From positions 3,596,001 to 3,660,000 of the forward strand of contig OZ244935.1 in assembly GCA_965222005.1 (NCBI GenBank): DNA of 64,000 nt, in the 5' to 3' direction. The translations under genes and the position numbers were made by a program. This document shows, piece after piece, positions 1 to 9,708 of this stretch (positions within the stretch are counted from its first letter, which is position 1; each line of letters begins with the position of its first letter). This DNA comes from CBDCTM01 sp965222005 (lineage in GTDB: Bacteria; Bacteroidota; Bacteroidia; Chitinophagales; Saprospiraceae). The notes under the pieces were generated by a model. It did not search any database. It saw only the letters and a program-made list of their open reading frames with translations, and was not told the origin of the DNA.

Positions 1-87
1 TGCTGTATCTTGACGAATTCATTCAATTTTTCCAGGCGTAATTTGGGACTAATTTAGAATCGAAGGATGGCCTTAAAATTCTATGGT
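1..87 (-). repeat. Gene-less cassette family A, partial (A0)
   Basis: This is the right-hand end of a family A body, cut by the window edge. It matches the last 87 bp of the complete A copies, including the AGGTAAC boundary. No gene is visible. Confidence 0.8.
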
Positions 88-155
88 AGGTAACGGTCGG
101 TGCATATGCAGTGACCGACTGAAAGGAGGGCATTGACATATGCACTTTGTTAGTG
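88..155 (-). repeat. attC site 1 (owner C1)
   Basis: Bounded by AGGTAAC and GTTAGTG. The arms GTGCATATG and CATATGCAC pair, with one extra base in the right arm. This is the short stem type of family C. Confidence 0.85.
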
Positions 156-665
156 GTCGTATCTTTCCGGCGCCTCAGCGCCGGTTTTCCTTTTAGATGT
201 TTTTGCTGCCAAATTTTTCAATCAGTTCTCTTGTAAATATATGAAATTTTTTCAAGATGTGTATTTTTGGTGTTATTTTTCATGAGTCACCTCAGTTGTT
301 TTGGAGTAATTTAGCTGAATAATTATTGATGCCTTTTTTGAGCCAGGCTTTCAGTTCTTGATTGTCAAAGAGCTTGATTAGGCCTGGTTGAATTGAAATT
401 GTCTGCAAATTGTAGTTTTCAGGAATTTGAGTTGTTGTACTCAATTCAAGGAGTTTACCCATATTCGAGTTCAACTCAAAATCAAAAAGGCCGTCAGTTG
501 TGCTGTTCAAGAATTATTGCTGGTATCAATTCATCAATTTTATAAATTTATAAAGAAAGCGGGCTGGCAAGCTTATCAGGATGTTATTTTCCTTTTCCAG
601 ATATTCAATTTATCACGATGCTGTTTGAAAAATAAGCAAGCTGCGGGATGATTTTCCCCTATGTC
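156..665 (-). repeat. Gene-less cassette family C, copy C1
   Basis: A 510 bp body. A perfect GC hairpin (CCGGCGC-CTCA-GCGCCGG, then TTTTCC on the + strand) lies near the left end. The body holds the recurring minus-strand 72-codon reading frame (292-510), which starts at TTG and is probably not a gene. It is nearly the same as C8. Confidence 0.8.
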
Positions 666-791
666 CACTAACGGTCTGCGTAAACGCCGTGCGGCATTCA
701 AAGTGCTGAAAGGAACTGCAAAAATTCTTTATCAACCAAAAGGCATTTCATCTTCCAAGTAGCCGCATGGACGCTTTACGCTTTGTTACCT
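666..791 (-). repeat. attC site 2 (owner A1)
   Basis: Bounded by CACTAAC and GTTACCT. Long stem type: GCGTAAACG pairs with the right arm CGCTTTACGC, which has one extra base. Confidence 0.85.
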
Positions 792-1261
792 ATCCGTATT
801 TCGGCGCGCACAGCGCCGTTTCTGACGATGGTTTCAAAGGAACTGTTGAGTCCTTTATTTATGGTATTCACCACTGGAACAAAAGAGTTCTTTGGGTGGT
901 GGTATAAATATATAACATTTTTCCTTAATCCGTGAATTTGACTGTCAATTTGTAGTTGGGCCCCAGAGGAGAATTTGGGTATAATTTATGGACTCATAGC
1001 TTTCGCTGGAAGATTTAACAATTTGGCTGACTCAGTGCCGATCAAAGAATTATTGTGTGAAGAATAATTTCCGGTGATTATTGCTTTTAATTATTGTTGA
1101 TCCCAGGCCCTGGTTCTTGGTTTGTAAAAAGCTTATCGAAGAAATTTTTAAGCAGGTAGGGCGATCACTTTGGATGCTGTATCTTGACGAATTCATTCAA
1201 TTTTTCCAGGCGTAATTTGGGACTAATTTAGAATCGAGGGATGGCCTTAAAATTCTATGGT
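792..1261 (-). repeat. Gene-less cassette family A, copy A1
   Basis: A 470 bp body, the same length as every complete A copy. A hairpin CGGCGC-GCACA-GCGCCG lies close to the left core site. No gene-like frame is conserved. Confidence 0.8.
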
Positions 1262-1387
1262 AGGTAACGGTCTGCGTAAACGCCGTGCGGTTTTCAAAGT
1301 GCTGAAAGGAACTGCAAAAATTTTTGCCAAGTAACCAACATTTCGACCTCAAAGAAAGCCGCATGGTCGTTTTACGCTTTGTTGGGC
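1262..1387 (-). repeat. attC site 3 (owner B1)
   Basis: Bounded by AGGTAAC and GTTGGGC. Long GCGTAAACG stem type with the extra base in the right arm. Confidence 0.85.
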
Positions 1388-2025
1388 GCTGTTCCTTCCT
1401 TTTACAAATTTTTCAAAGGAACTATGAGGCTCCAATTTTCCAGGTTGCTCCAAAGGAACCCAACAATTTTATCGGGTATAAATATAACAATTTCCAGTCA
1501 ACCGTAGCAATTTTGGTGTTTTACTTTTCAAAGTACTCTTGGTAGAATGTAATCATTCACTCCGCTTACCACTTCCTGATTAATCATTGAGATTAGCTAG
1601 GCCTTTTCATTATATTTTGTTGATTATCAGTGTTTTATGTATTTTTATGAAATGCAATTTAATATTTTTCAGGAGTTTAGCATTCTTGTTGCCCATGACT
1701 GAATTGGATTTTGGATTGAATTTCGACGAATCAACAATTTTAATGACCTTGTTACTTGTTGATTAGTCTTGGATTGGCCTTGATGAATTTAGGAGTTTCA
1801 ATTGCTCACGTGCTAAATCAGTTTTGGAGTATTTCAATTTTCTGTTGCTGTTAATCATTTTCATTGATAATTAAAAAGGCCGTCAGCTTGCCCTGTAAAT
1901 TATCTTTCAAATTTTTCAAGCGGGTAGGGGAGTCTCTATTCAATAATTTGGGAGCCACGATTTTTCAAATTTACGATTTTGCTCATGGTGTTACTTTCAA
2001 TTTGTGGGTCGGGAATTTCTATAGC
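1388..2025 (-). repeat. Gene-less cassette family B, copy B1
   Basis: A 638 bp body. The + strand frame crossing its left part is also found in other B copies, but it starts inside the attC and faces the wrong way for a cassette gene, so I do not call it a gene. Confidence 0.8.
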
Positions 2026-2150
2026 GCCTAACGGTCTGCGTAAACGCCGTGCGGTTTACAAAGTGCTGAAAGGAACTACAAAATTCTTTATCAGCCAAAA
2101 AGCATTTCGTCTTCCAAGTAGCCGCATGGACGCTTTACGCTTTGTTGGGC
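2026..2150 (-). repeat. attC site 4 (owner B2)
   Basis: Bounded by GCCTAAC and GTTGGGC. GCGTAAACG stem type; the inner loop is the TTTATCAGCC variant otherwise seen with family A. Confidence 0.85.
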
Positions 2151-2798
2151 GCTGTTCCTTCCTTTTACAAATTTTTCAAAGGAACTATGAGGCTCCAATT
2201 TTCCAGGTTGCTCCAAAGGAACCCAACAATTTTACCGGGTATAAATATAACAATTTCCAGTCAACCGTAGCAATTTTGGTGTTTTACTTTTCAAAGTACT
2301 CTTGGTAAAATCTAATCATTCACTCCGCTTACCACTTCCTGATTAATCATTGAGATTAGCTAGGCCTTTTCATTATATTTTGTTGATTATCAGTGTTTTA
2401 TGTATTTTTATGAAATGCAATTTAATGTTTTTCAGGAGTTTAGCATTCTTGTTGCCCATGACTGAATTGGATTTTGGATTGAATTTAGACGAATCAGCAA
2501 TTTTAATGATCTTGTTACTTGTTGAGTAGTCTTGGAGTAGTCTTGATGAATGTAAGAGTTTCAGTTGCTCACGTACTAAATCAGTTTTGGAGTATTTCAA
2601 TTTTCTGTTGCTGTTAATCATTTTGATTGATAATTAAAAAGGCCGTCAGCTTGCCCTGTAAATTATCTTTCAAATTTTTCAAATTTTTCAAGCGGGTAGG
2701 GGAGTCTGTATTCAATAATTTGGGAGCTACGATTTTTCAATTTCACTAAGTTGCTCTTGGTGCCAAATTCAAAATTGTGGGTTGGGATTTTCCATAGC
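2151..2798 (-). repeat. Gene-less cassette family B, copy B2
   Basis: A 648 bp body, directly next to another B copy. It differs from B1 by scattered substitutions and by a repeated AAATTTTTC unit near the right end. Confidence 0.8.
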
Positions 2799-2866
2799 GC
2801 CCAACGGTCGGTGCATATGCAGTGGCCGACTGAAAGGAGGGCATTGACATATGCACATTGTTAGTG
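2799..2866 (-). repeat. attC site 5 (owner C2)
   Basis: Bounded by GCCCAAC and GTTAGTG. Short GTGCATATG stem with the extra T in the right arm. Confidence 0.85.
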
Positions 2867-3370
2867 GTCGTATCTTTCCGGCGCCTCAGCGCCGGTTTTC
2901 CTTTCAGATGTTTTTGCTACCAAATTTTTCAATCAGTTGACTTGCTAAATATATGAATTTTTTTCAAGATGTGTATTCCTGGTGTTATTTTTTATGAGTC
3001 ACCTCAGTTGTTTTGGAGTAATTTAGCAGAATAATTATTGATGCCTTTTTTGAGCCAGGCTTTCAGTTCTTGATTGTCAAAGAGCTTGATTAGGCCTGGT
3101 TGAATTGTAATTGTCTGCAAATTGTAGTTTTCAGGAATTTCAGTTGTTGTGCTCAATTCAAGGAGTTTACCCATATTCGAGTTCAACTCAAAATCAAAAA
3201 GGCCGTCAGTTGTGCTGTTCAAGAATTATTGCTGGTATCAATTTATCAATTTTATAAATTTATAAAGCGGGCTGGCAAGCCTATCAGGATGTTGTTTTCC
3301 TTTTCCAGATATTCAATTTACCACGATGCTGTTTGAAAAATAGGCAAGCTGCGGGATGATTTTCTATGTC
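2867..3370 (-). repeat. Gene-less cassette family C, copy C2
   Basis: A 504 bp body with the CCGGCGC-CTCA-GCGCCGG hairpin near the left end and the recurring 72-codon frame (3004-3222). Confidence 0.8.
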
Positions 3371-3437
3371 CACTAACGGTTAGTGTAAATGGCGTAGCTG
3401 CGCTTAGCAGCTATGAACATTTTACACATTGTTGGCA
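3371..3437 (-). repeat. attC site 6 (owner serine hydrolase cassette)
   Basis: Bounded by CACTAAC and GTTGGCA. The arms GTGTAAATG and CATTTTACAC pair with one extra T on the right. The left core GTTGGCAGTA matches TACTGCCAAC at the far end of the cassette, at 6296. Confidence 0.85.
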
Positions 3438-3441
3438 GTAG

Positions 3442-4857
3442 TTATTTTTTTATAAATTCTCCGAAATCATCATAGATTAATTTCACTTTTCCTTGACTTT
3501 TCGAAATGGTAAAATGCTCTTTAATTCCAGGTGTCCACTCGATTATTATTCCGTTATTTTCATCATCGAGGTAAGCAAAACTTTTCAATCTACCCAATGA
3601 AAATGTATATCCATCACTATTTTTATCGACTATCAAATTACCATATTTTGGGCTGAAATATGAACCAGTAAGTTCATCAATGTTTTTATATACAAACAAC
3701 GTTCTCACTTTTTTTGCTTTCCTATATATGGGATCAATGAATTTACTGAACTTTTGAATTTTGTTGTCTGCATTTGAATCATTTGACATAATTAGGTAGT
3801 AATATGCAGAAAGCATTGCAGAAATTCTTTGACCACCAACACTTTCATTTACGAATACAAAAACACCTGTTTTGTTTTTGGGTTGAAATGACATTATAGA
3901 CTCATAGCCCTTAAAACTACCAAAGTGGAAAAATAATTTTTCTTCCATTAATGTTCCATAAATCCAACCATTACCGTATTCATCCATTGTAAATGGTCCC
4001 ATACGGTTTTCGACTATAGTTCTATCACTTAAATAGTCAATTAATAATTTGGGGTTAATTGATGTTTGATTTTCATCAGTAAAAATGCTTATCCATTTTC
4101 CCATATCCCCTAAAGTTGAATATATGCCACCAGCACTGTGTAAAGTGTTTTCAGATTTTTTTGATGAAATAGGTTCATTGGAAAAATGTTCAAAAGGCAT
4201 TGCTTCCAAACTTTGGTCAAAGTTGATATATGCAGATGTTTCAGACATACCGATTGGCTTAAAGATATTGTCGGCTACATAATCTTTCCAGTTTTGACCA
4301 GTAACTTCTTTTATGATTATGCCCCCAAGTAAATACCCAAGATTGCTATATTTAAAATTGTGCGACAATGTATCATTGCGATAAACGGTGAATTTTAATA
4401 ATTCTCTTAAATCATCCGGGAATTCTCCTGAATAGGCAGTTCTGAAAACCATTGGGTCGTTGGATAAACCGTGTGTATGTTGCATTAAATTCCTAACAGT
4501 AATTTTATTTACTTCAATATTTGGCGGAAAATATGTGGATGGAATATATTTAGAAATTGGGTCTGAATAGTAAATTTTATTTGCATACGCCAATTTTGAA
4601 AGTGCTAAACCTACAAATGCTTTAGTGTTAGAAGCGATGTATATTTTTGTTGAATCTGAAAAATTATTGGTCTGGCTCGCTTTCCCGAAAGATTTATTAT
4701 AGACAACTTTATTGTTTTGGACACCTACAATTGCAATACCTTGAAGATTGTATTTTTCAATAAGCAGATTGCTCAATGAGTCCAACTTCGTAAAATCCTG
4801 TGATTTACCAGTCACGGTTGATAGAAGTAAAATAGCCAGTGTAATAACTCTATTCAT
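3442..4857 (-). CDS. Serine hydrolase of the beta-lactamase/PBP-like family
   Basis: This 471-residue protein has the class C beta-lactamase/transpeptidase fold signature: Ser76-x-x-Lys79, Tyr170-Ser-Asn172 and His311-Phe-Gly313. A hydrophobic N-terminus of about 18 residues, ending near GKS, looks like a signal peptide, so it should act in the periplasm. The tail after residue 380 is a separate small beta-rich domain, as in many Bacteroidota members. The family includes esterases, D-aminopeptidases and carboxypeptidases, so resistance cannot be assumed. The stop codon lies 5 bp inside the core site of its attC, the usual cassette layout. The start is the only Met before the signal peptide. 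Confidence 0.85.
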   Translation of the reverse strand: MNRVITLAILLLSTVTGKSQDFTKLDSLSNLLIEKYNLQGIAIVGVQNNKVVYNKSFGKASQTNNFSDSTKIYIASNTKAFVGLALSKLAYANKIYYSDPISKYIPSTYFPPNIEVNKITVRNLMQHTHGLSNDPMVFRTAYSGEFPDDLRELLKFTVYRNDTLSHNFKYSNLGYLLGGIIIKEVTGQNWKDYVADNIFKPIGMSETSAYINFDQSLEAMPFEHFSNEPISSKKSENTLHSAGGIYSTLGDMGKWISIFTDENQTSINPKLLIDYLSDRTIVENRMGPFTMDEYGNGWIYGTLMEEKLFFHFGSFKGYESIMSFQPKNKTGVFVFVNESVGGQRISAMLSAYYYLIMSNDSNADNKIQKFSKFIDPIYRKAKKVRTLFVYKNIDELTGSYFSPKYGNLIVDKNSDGYTFSLGRLKSFAYLDDENNGIIIEWTPGIKEHFTISKSQGKVKLIYDDFGEFIKK

Positions 4858-4949
4858 TTTTCTGATTGTAACGTTTTGCGTTGATAAATAAAAAAAGCCA
4901 CTGAAAATGCTTATGTTTTAAGTGTAACTAATAAAACGAAACAAAATCA

Positions 4950-6191
4950 ATGGCACTTAAAGATAAGCAAAATCGGACAATAGTACTGCCCATAAGTGAG
5001 GCAGAATATGATATTTTTTTGACGAATAATACAATAGCGCATGAAGTGATCCAATCTTTGTACGATCAACATCCAGAACTTTTCCCTTTACAAATGGCAA
5101 ATGGATATTGTTTAAATGGTCGTGATCGGATGTCCAAGAAGATGGATATTCAGCTACGGAAGATAGAGATATCGGGTATCAATTATCGAATACGACCAAG
5201 TTTTATTTTACCTTACTTCAGGGGTAAAACCGATGAAGTTTCCGGTCCTTTATTCTTATTGAAATTTGGGGTTCCATTTTGGGCACTGGCATTTGTGTTT
5301 GGCAAAAACGCCATGTGGTGGTATCGACTATATTATTGCTTACATCAATACAGCATCGTTGGCACTACAATAAAAAATCCGGAGCTTTTACCTAAGGATT
5401 TATTAGCAGACGAACACCATGTTAAAGTCGGTGGTCAACGTGCTTATATCGCAACCACCATTGGTCAAAACTGTTTTTTGGGAATGGCAGCCTGTGCCCA
5501 TGCTGATACAGAATCGCTACAGATTGGGTATCAGGATTTTAAAACCGAAGCACTGGATTTATCCCCTGATTATCAGCCACATACCCTTAATACAGATGGA
5601 TGGTGGGCCACTCAAAATGCCTGGAAAAATTTATTTGTCAAAGTCGTAATTATTGAGTGCTTCCTTCATGCTTTTTTAAAAGTTCGCGACAGAGCTACGA
5701 AAAAACTCAAGACTTATTTTGATCAGGTAGCTGATAAAATATGGGATTGCTACAGAGCTGATTCTAAAAGGCAACTTGCACAACAAATCAGAAGGCTTAG
5801 AGAATGGACAATGGCTAATTTAACGGATTGCCCTATGAAAAATAACATCCTCAAACTTTGCCAGAAAAAAAACAGATGGTTGGTCCATTTAGATTTTCCA
5901 ACTGCCCACAAAACCTCCAATATGCTGGACAGATTAATGAGGTCAATGAATCGACATGCCTTTAATTCACAGATGTTTCATGCTTCTGTTGAAAGTACGT
6001 CAAACAACTTTCGAGCTTTTGCTCTTTTATATAATTTTGTTCCGTCTTGTCCCAGTGCATGGGATGACAGCCAAGTTCTTAAAAGTCCGGCTGCCAGACT
6101 AAATGGTTTTGTTTATCACAAAGACTGGTTGCATAATTTACTCATTTCCGCTTCTCGTGGTGGTTTTACGAATCAATGCAATCCGTTATAA
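4950..6191 (+). CDS. DDE-type transposase-like protein, family not assigned
   Basis: A 413-residue protein on the strand opposite to the cassette genes. Likely acidic catalytic residues are in the segments ADEHHVKVGG, NTDGWWATQ and HASVESTSNN (inferred). I recognise the general layout of an IS transposase but not the family. It lies between the start of the serine hydrolase gene and the right boundary of the same cassette, so it appears to be an insertion into the cassette's leader. Clear terminal repeats were not found; the only hint is TAAGTGTA at about 4920 and its inverse near 6262. Confidence 0.6.
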   Translation: MALKDKQNRTIVLPISEAEYDIFLTNNTIAHEVIQSLYDQHPELFPLQMANGYCLNGRDRMSKKMDIQLRKIEISGINYRIRPSFILPYFRGKTDEVSGPLFLLKFGVPFWALAFVFGKNAMWWYRLYYCLHQYSIVGTTIKNPELLPKDLLADEHHVKVGGQRAYIATTIGQNCFLGMAACAHADTESLQIGYQDFKTEALDLSPDYQPHTLNTDGWWATQNAWKNLFVKVVIIECFLHAFLKVRDRATKKLKTYFDQVADKIWDCYRADSKRQLAQQIRRLREWTMANLTDCPMKNNILKLCQKKNRWLVHLDFPTAHKTSNMLDRLMRSMNRHAFNSQMFHASVESTSNNFRAFALLYNFVPSCPSAWDDSQVLKSPAARLNGFVYHKDWLHNLLISASRGGFTNQCNPL

Positions 6192-6289
6192 TCAGTCATT
6201 TTTAATCAAATATTTTTCTTTAATTAATATGATGATAACATTTCCTTTGAGGTCACAAAGTACACTTAGGTTGATGGAGTCATAATTAC

Positions 6290-6415
6290 TGCCAACGGTC
6301 TGCGTAAACGCCGTGCGGTTTTCAAAGTGCTGAAAGGAACTGCAAAAATTTTTGCCAAGTAACCAACATTTCGACCTCAAAGAAAGCCGCATGGTCGTTT
6401 TACGCTTTGTTGGGC
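6290..6415 (-). repeat. attC site 7 (owner B3)
   Basis: Bounded by CTGCCAAC and GTTGGGC. GCGTAAACG stem type, nearly the same as site 3. Confidence 0.85.
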
Positions 6416-7065
6416 GCTGTTCCTTCCTTTTACAAATTTTTCAAAGGAACTATGAGGCTCCAATTTTCCAGGTTGCTCCAAAGGAACCCAACAATTTTAT
6501 CGGGTATAAATATAACAATTTCCAGTCAACCGTAGCAATTTTGGTGTTTTATTTTTCAAAGTACTCTTGGTAGAATGTAATCATTCACTCCGCTTACCAC
6601 TTCCTGATTAATCATTGAGATTAGCTAGGCCTTTTCATTATATTTTGTTGATTATCAGTATTTTATGTATTTTTATGAAATGCAATTTAATATTTTTCAG
6701 GAGTTTAGCATTCTTGTTGCCCATGACTGAATTGGATTTTGGATTGAATTTCGACGAATCAACAATTTTAATGACCTTGTTACTTGTTGATTAGTCTTGG
6801 ATTGGCCTTGATGAATTTAGGAGTTTCAATTGCTCACGTGCTAAATCAGTTTTGGAGTATTTCAATTTTCTGTTGCTGTTAATCATTTTCATTGATAATT
6901 AAAAAGGCCGTCAGCTTGCCCTGTAAATTACCTTTCAAATTTTTCAAATTTTTCAAGCGGGTAGGGGAGCCTCTTTTTTCGATAATCTGGGAGCTACGAT
7001 TTTTCAATTTCACTAAGTTGCTCTTGGTGCCAAATTCAAAATTGTGGGTTGGGATTTTCCATAGC
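6416..7065 (-). repeat. Gene-less cassette family B, copy B3
   Basis: A 650 bp body close to B1 and B5. No minus-strand gene is visible. Confidence 0.8.
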
Positions 7066-7193
7066 GCCCAACGGGGAGCGTATGCGCCGTGCGGCTTTCA
7101 TGATGTTCAAAGGAACTAATTTAGCTTTTTTTCCAACAATTTAGCTGAATCGAAGCCCTTCAGACCGCATGGTCGTACTACGCAGTGTTAGGC
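7066..7193 (-). repeat. attC site 8 (owner Fic cassette)
   Basis: Bounded by GCCCAAC and GTTAGGC. A long imperfect stem of about 120 bp with inner arms CCGTGCGGC and ACCGCATGG. The core GTTAGGCTCA is complementary to TGAGCCTAAC at 9632-9641, which closes the same cassette. Confidence 0.8.
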
Positions 7194-7200
7194 TCAGTTT

Positions 7201-8160
7201 TTATTTCTTGATTTGGTATTTGGTGTTTCTTTTATCACCTTCTTTTATAATCAAATTATTTTCGACCCCATATTTTAAATCTCTACTCGCCGTGGCAGTT
7301 GATATATCTTTAAAGATATTCATATAATCTTTTCTAGAGAAGTATTGATCACTGAAAATCTCAATGAAATACTCTATTCTGTCTTTCGAAGTATTTAGTC
7401 TGTTTTGTATTTTCAATAATTCGTCCAGTGACTCATTGATTGCTGAAAGTATAAATTCTATAAACTTTGTTGACTTACCCTCTTTATCAGATGTTTCTAG
7501 TACTTTGTAATATTCATTTTGTCTATCCTTAATGATAGTTTCGAATGGAAGGAATTCAAATACAGGGTAAGTCTTCATCAATATTAAAGTTTGCCATAAT
7601 CTACCCATTCTGCCGTTGCCATCCATAAAAGGATGAATGAATTCTATCTCATAGTGCATAACGCAGCTCTTAATTAGAATAGGGTCATCTGAATTTTTGA
7701 AGTAATCGAATAGATCATTCATTAAGAAACCTAAGTTTTCAGCTGGTGGGGCGATATGAGAAACTTCTTGCCCCTTGAAAATTCCAACAGCTTTAGTTCG
7801 TAACTTTCCTGGTGAATCAATCAGTCCCTTCATTAAGAGTTGATGGGTTTTCAAAAAAGACTTCAAAGATGATGGGTTGAATTGTGGAAGTTTTTCATAA
7901 ACTTCAATTGCGTTTACAACTTCGATAATATCTTTCTTAGGTCCTATAACTCTTTTATTCTCAATTATGGCAGTAATCTGATCTTCAGAAAGAGTGTTTC
8001 CTTCAATTTCTAAAGAAGCCTTAATGGTCTTAACTCTATTTCTCTTTCGTAGTTCAGGAGATGGTTTGTGTAGATAGTTGGCGTTTACTTCGCCAATCTT
8101 TTCAGATATCGATGCTATAAGCTTGAGTATAGTATTTGTGATCTCATAGGGTGGTTTCAT
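7201..8160 (-). CDS. Fic domain protein (probable AMP-transferase)
   Basis: A 319-residue protein with the Fic active-site motif HPFMDGNGRMGR at residues 177-188, which in this family transfers AMP or another nucleotide to target proteins. Ser49-x-x-x-Glu53-Gly-Asn55 near the N-terminus matches the inhibitory helix motif of self-inhibited (class II) Fic proteins. The C-terminal 60 residues look like a winged helix. The frame extends upstream into an IS element (to 8265), but that part is IS sequence; I start at MKPPYE, 48 bp from the IS end. The IS481-type element in the leader may have changed or removed the promoter. Confidence 0.88.
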   Translation of the reverse strand: MKPPYEITNTILKLIASISEKIGEVNANYLHKPSPELRKRNRVKTIKASLEIEGNTLSEDQITAIIENKRVIGPKKDIIEVVNAIEVYEKLPQFNPSSLKSFLKTHQLLMKGLIDSPGKLRTKAVGIFKGQEVSHIAPPAENLGFLMNDLFDYFKNSDDPILIKSCVMHYEIEFIHPFMDGNGRMGRLWQTLILMKTYPVFEFLPFETIIKDRQNEYYKVLETSDKEGKSTKFIEFILSAINESLDELLKIQNRLNTSKDRIEYFIEIFSDQYFSRKDYMNIFKDISTATASRDLKYGVENNLIIKEGDKRNTKYQIKK

Positions 8161-8208
8161 GATACTATCATTTGATACTATCACAATATACGGAATTTTT
8201 TCCAATGG

Positions 8209-9628
8209 GGTGCAACAGACATCGTACACACAGTTCAATAGACATGGGTTACACTTTTTATTCATAAATATAATACTTTTCTTCCAGAGCAGCCCTGGCT
8301 GTGGAGCGTAGCGGAACAGCCAGGGCTGCTGCGATTTTAATTTACCCCCCCCGACGCCTTCCGTTCATATCTTTATCAGAATCTAATAAATGATATTTAC
8401 CCTTTTGAACTTGTTCGCCTTCTTTAAAATATCCCAGAGGATAATTTCTATAGAATACTTGATAAATTCTATTCCCTAATTTTTTAATTCCGACATATTT
8501 ACCGATGAGACATCTGCTAATATTCACCCATTCGTAAGCACCCCATCTGATGGCTCCACTTGCAGTAACTTTCTTGACCATCAAATCGGAATCGTATTCT
8601 ATTGGAGCTATTTTATCAGACCATTCTCTATTGGATAACTGATGAACTTTACCGGGCGTTTTCATATCTAATTTTTCGTGAGGTCGTTCAAAATTATATT
8701 CCTTAACAAAGGCATTCATTCGTCTGTTCTGACTTCTGAGATTATGAGCAGGAGGTTTACAGCAACGAGCTTTAAGATCTTTATGCATACGCTCGTGACG
8801 TCCATTTTGGTCAGGTCTGCCTGGATCGGAAAACACAGGTTGGATGCCATGATCCAAAAGCCAGTAGGACAAATATCCGTATCCTGCAGGGCTTTGAATG
8901 GACGCAAAAGCACTCCCATTGTCCGTATGGAAGTATTTTGGTTTTCCATATTGCTTAAAAACTTTTTTGAGGACAGAGATTACATTTTTGGTATTTTCAT
9001 TATACTGGCCTTGAATATCGAAAATAAATCGAGAACAGGAATCGCAAATAGTCAAAGGAAAGCATCGTTTTTTATTACCGAGTAAAAAGGAACCTTTATA
9101 ATCAGCGGACCAAATTTCGTTACATTGCTGAGGATCGAAAACGGGGTAGGAGGGTTCGATTTTTCTTCTTCTCTTTTTGGGTGTAACTAAGCCTTGTCTG
9201 ATTAAAATATTGTGAATAGTAGTTACACTGGGGACTAAATTTTCATCAAATTTTTCAATGACTTTAATTCTGATTTTTTTAGCACCCCAATTTTTTTTAC
9301 CTCTCCAGAATTTTATTTCATCAATAATGTTTTGATCAGTTGAATCAGGACTATTTAAAGGTTTACGAGATCGATCAGCTAAATGGTGGATACCATTTTC
9401 TTTATATCTATTAATAATTTTATAGCCAGTTTTTCTACTGATGCAATAAGCTTCGCACAAGCTATTAAAATAAAATTGTCCGCTTTCCCATTCGCGAATA
9501 AAAGCAATTTTTTGATCCATAGGTGTGTTGTTTTTCCAAGGCATAGCATTTTATTATGCAATTTATGCCTTTTTAAAAGTGTCACCTATGTCTGTTGAAC
9601 TCTGTCACCTATGTCTGTTGTTCGTACC
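8209..9628 (-). mobile_element. IS481-type insertion sequence, copy 1 (1420 bp)
   Basis: Ends are GGTGCAACAGACAT on the left and the inverse of GGTACGAACAACAGACAT on the right. Each end holds two AGACAT-type repeats. The flanks AATGG and AATTG are an imperfect 5 bp duplication. The same 1420 bp occurs at 21631-23050. It lies upstream of the Fic gene within one cassette. Confidence 0.88.
8342..9544 (-). CDS. IS481-type transposase
   Basis: A 400-residue transposase with an N-terminal helix-turn-helix region (residues 1-60), a second DNA-binding part, and an integrase core with DDE residues in the segments WSADYKGSF, FHTDNGSAF and GRHERMHKD. The translated sequence is the same as the copy at 21764-22966, so one of the two transposed recently. 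Several overlapping frames on both strands are shadows of this gene. The family name is by similarity of layout and ends, not by a search. Confidence 0.87.
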   Translation of the reverse strand: MPWKNNTPMDQKIAFIREWESGQFYFNSLCEAYCISRKTGYKIINRYKENGIHHLADRSRKPLNSPDSTDQNIIDEIKFWRGKKNWGAKKIRIKVIEKFDENLVPSVTTIHNILIRQGLVTPKKRRRKIEPSYPVFDPQQCNEIWSADYKGSFLLGNKKRCFPLTICDSCSRFIFDIQGQYNENTKNVISVLKKVFKQYGKPKYFHTDNGSAFASIQSPAGYGYLSYWLLDHGIQPVFSDPGRPDQNGRHERMHKDLKARCCKPPAHNLRSQNRRMNAFVKEYNFERPHEKLDMKTPGKVHQLSNREWSDKIAPIEYDSDLMVKKVTASGAIRWGAYEWVNISRCLIGKYVGIKKLGNRIYQVFYRNYPLGYFKEGEQVQKGKYHLLDSDKDMNGRRRGG

Positions 9629-9634
9629 AATTGA

Positions 9635-9701
9635 GCCTAACGCTCGGTGCAAACGCAGGTGAGGCGCATAGCCTCACTTGCCGTTTTGCACTTTGTTAGT
9701 G
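9635..9701 (-). repeat. attC site 9 (owner lipoprotein cassette)
   Basis: Bounded by GCCTAAC and GTTAGTG. The arms GTGCAAACG and CGTTTTGCAC pair with an extra T on the right; the tip is GAGGCGCATAGCCTC. Confidence 0.85.
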
Positions 9702-9708
9702 ACAGTAC

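Noticed and set aside
292..510. A 72-codon minus-strand frame kept in all C copies
   Set aside because: It starts at TTG just after a stop. Differences between copies are mostly amino-acid changing, and copy C4 has a frameshift. The evidence favours non-coding repeat DNA.
1324..1545. A 73-codon + strand frame repeated in B copies
   Set aside because: It begins in the attC, faces against the array and has no coding features; its conservation follows from the cassette repeat.
7121..7193. Rho-independent terminators at gene ends
   Set aside because: The palindromes after the genes are attC sites without a T-run on the gene strand; I do not call them terminators.
8161..8265. The upstream part of the Fic frame (MNKKCNPCLLN)
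   Set aside because: Most of it lies in IS481-type sequence that also occurs at 21631, so it is not native to the gene.
8678..9085. A + strand 135-codon frame inside the IS481-type transposase (also at 22100)
   Set aside because: It is a shadow of the transposase gene on the opposite strand.
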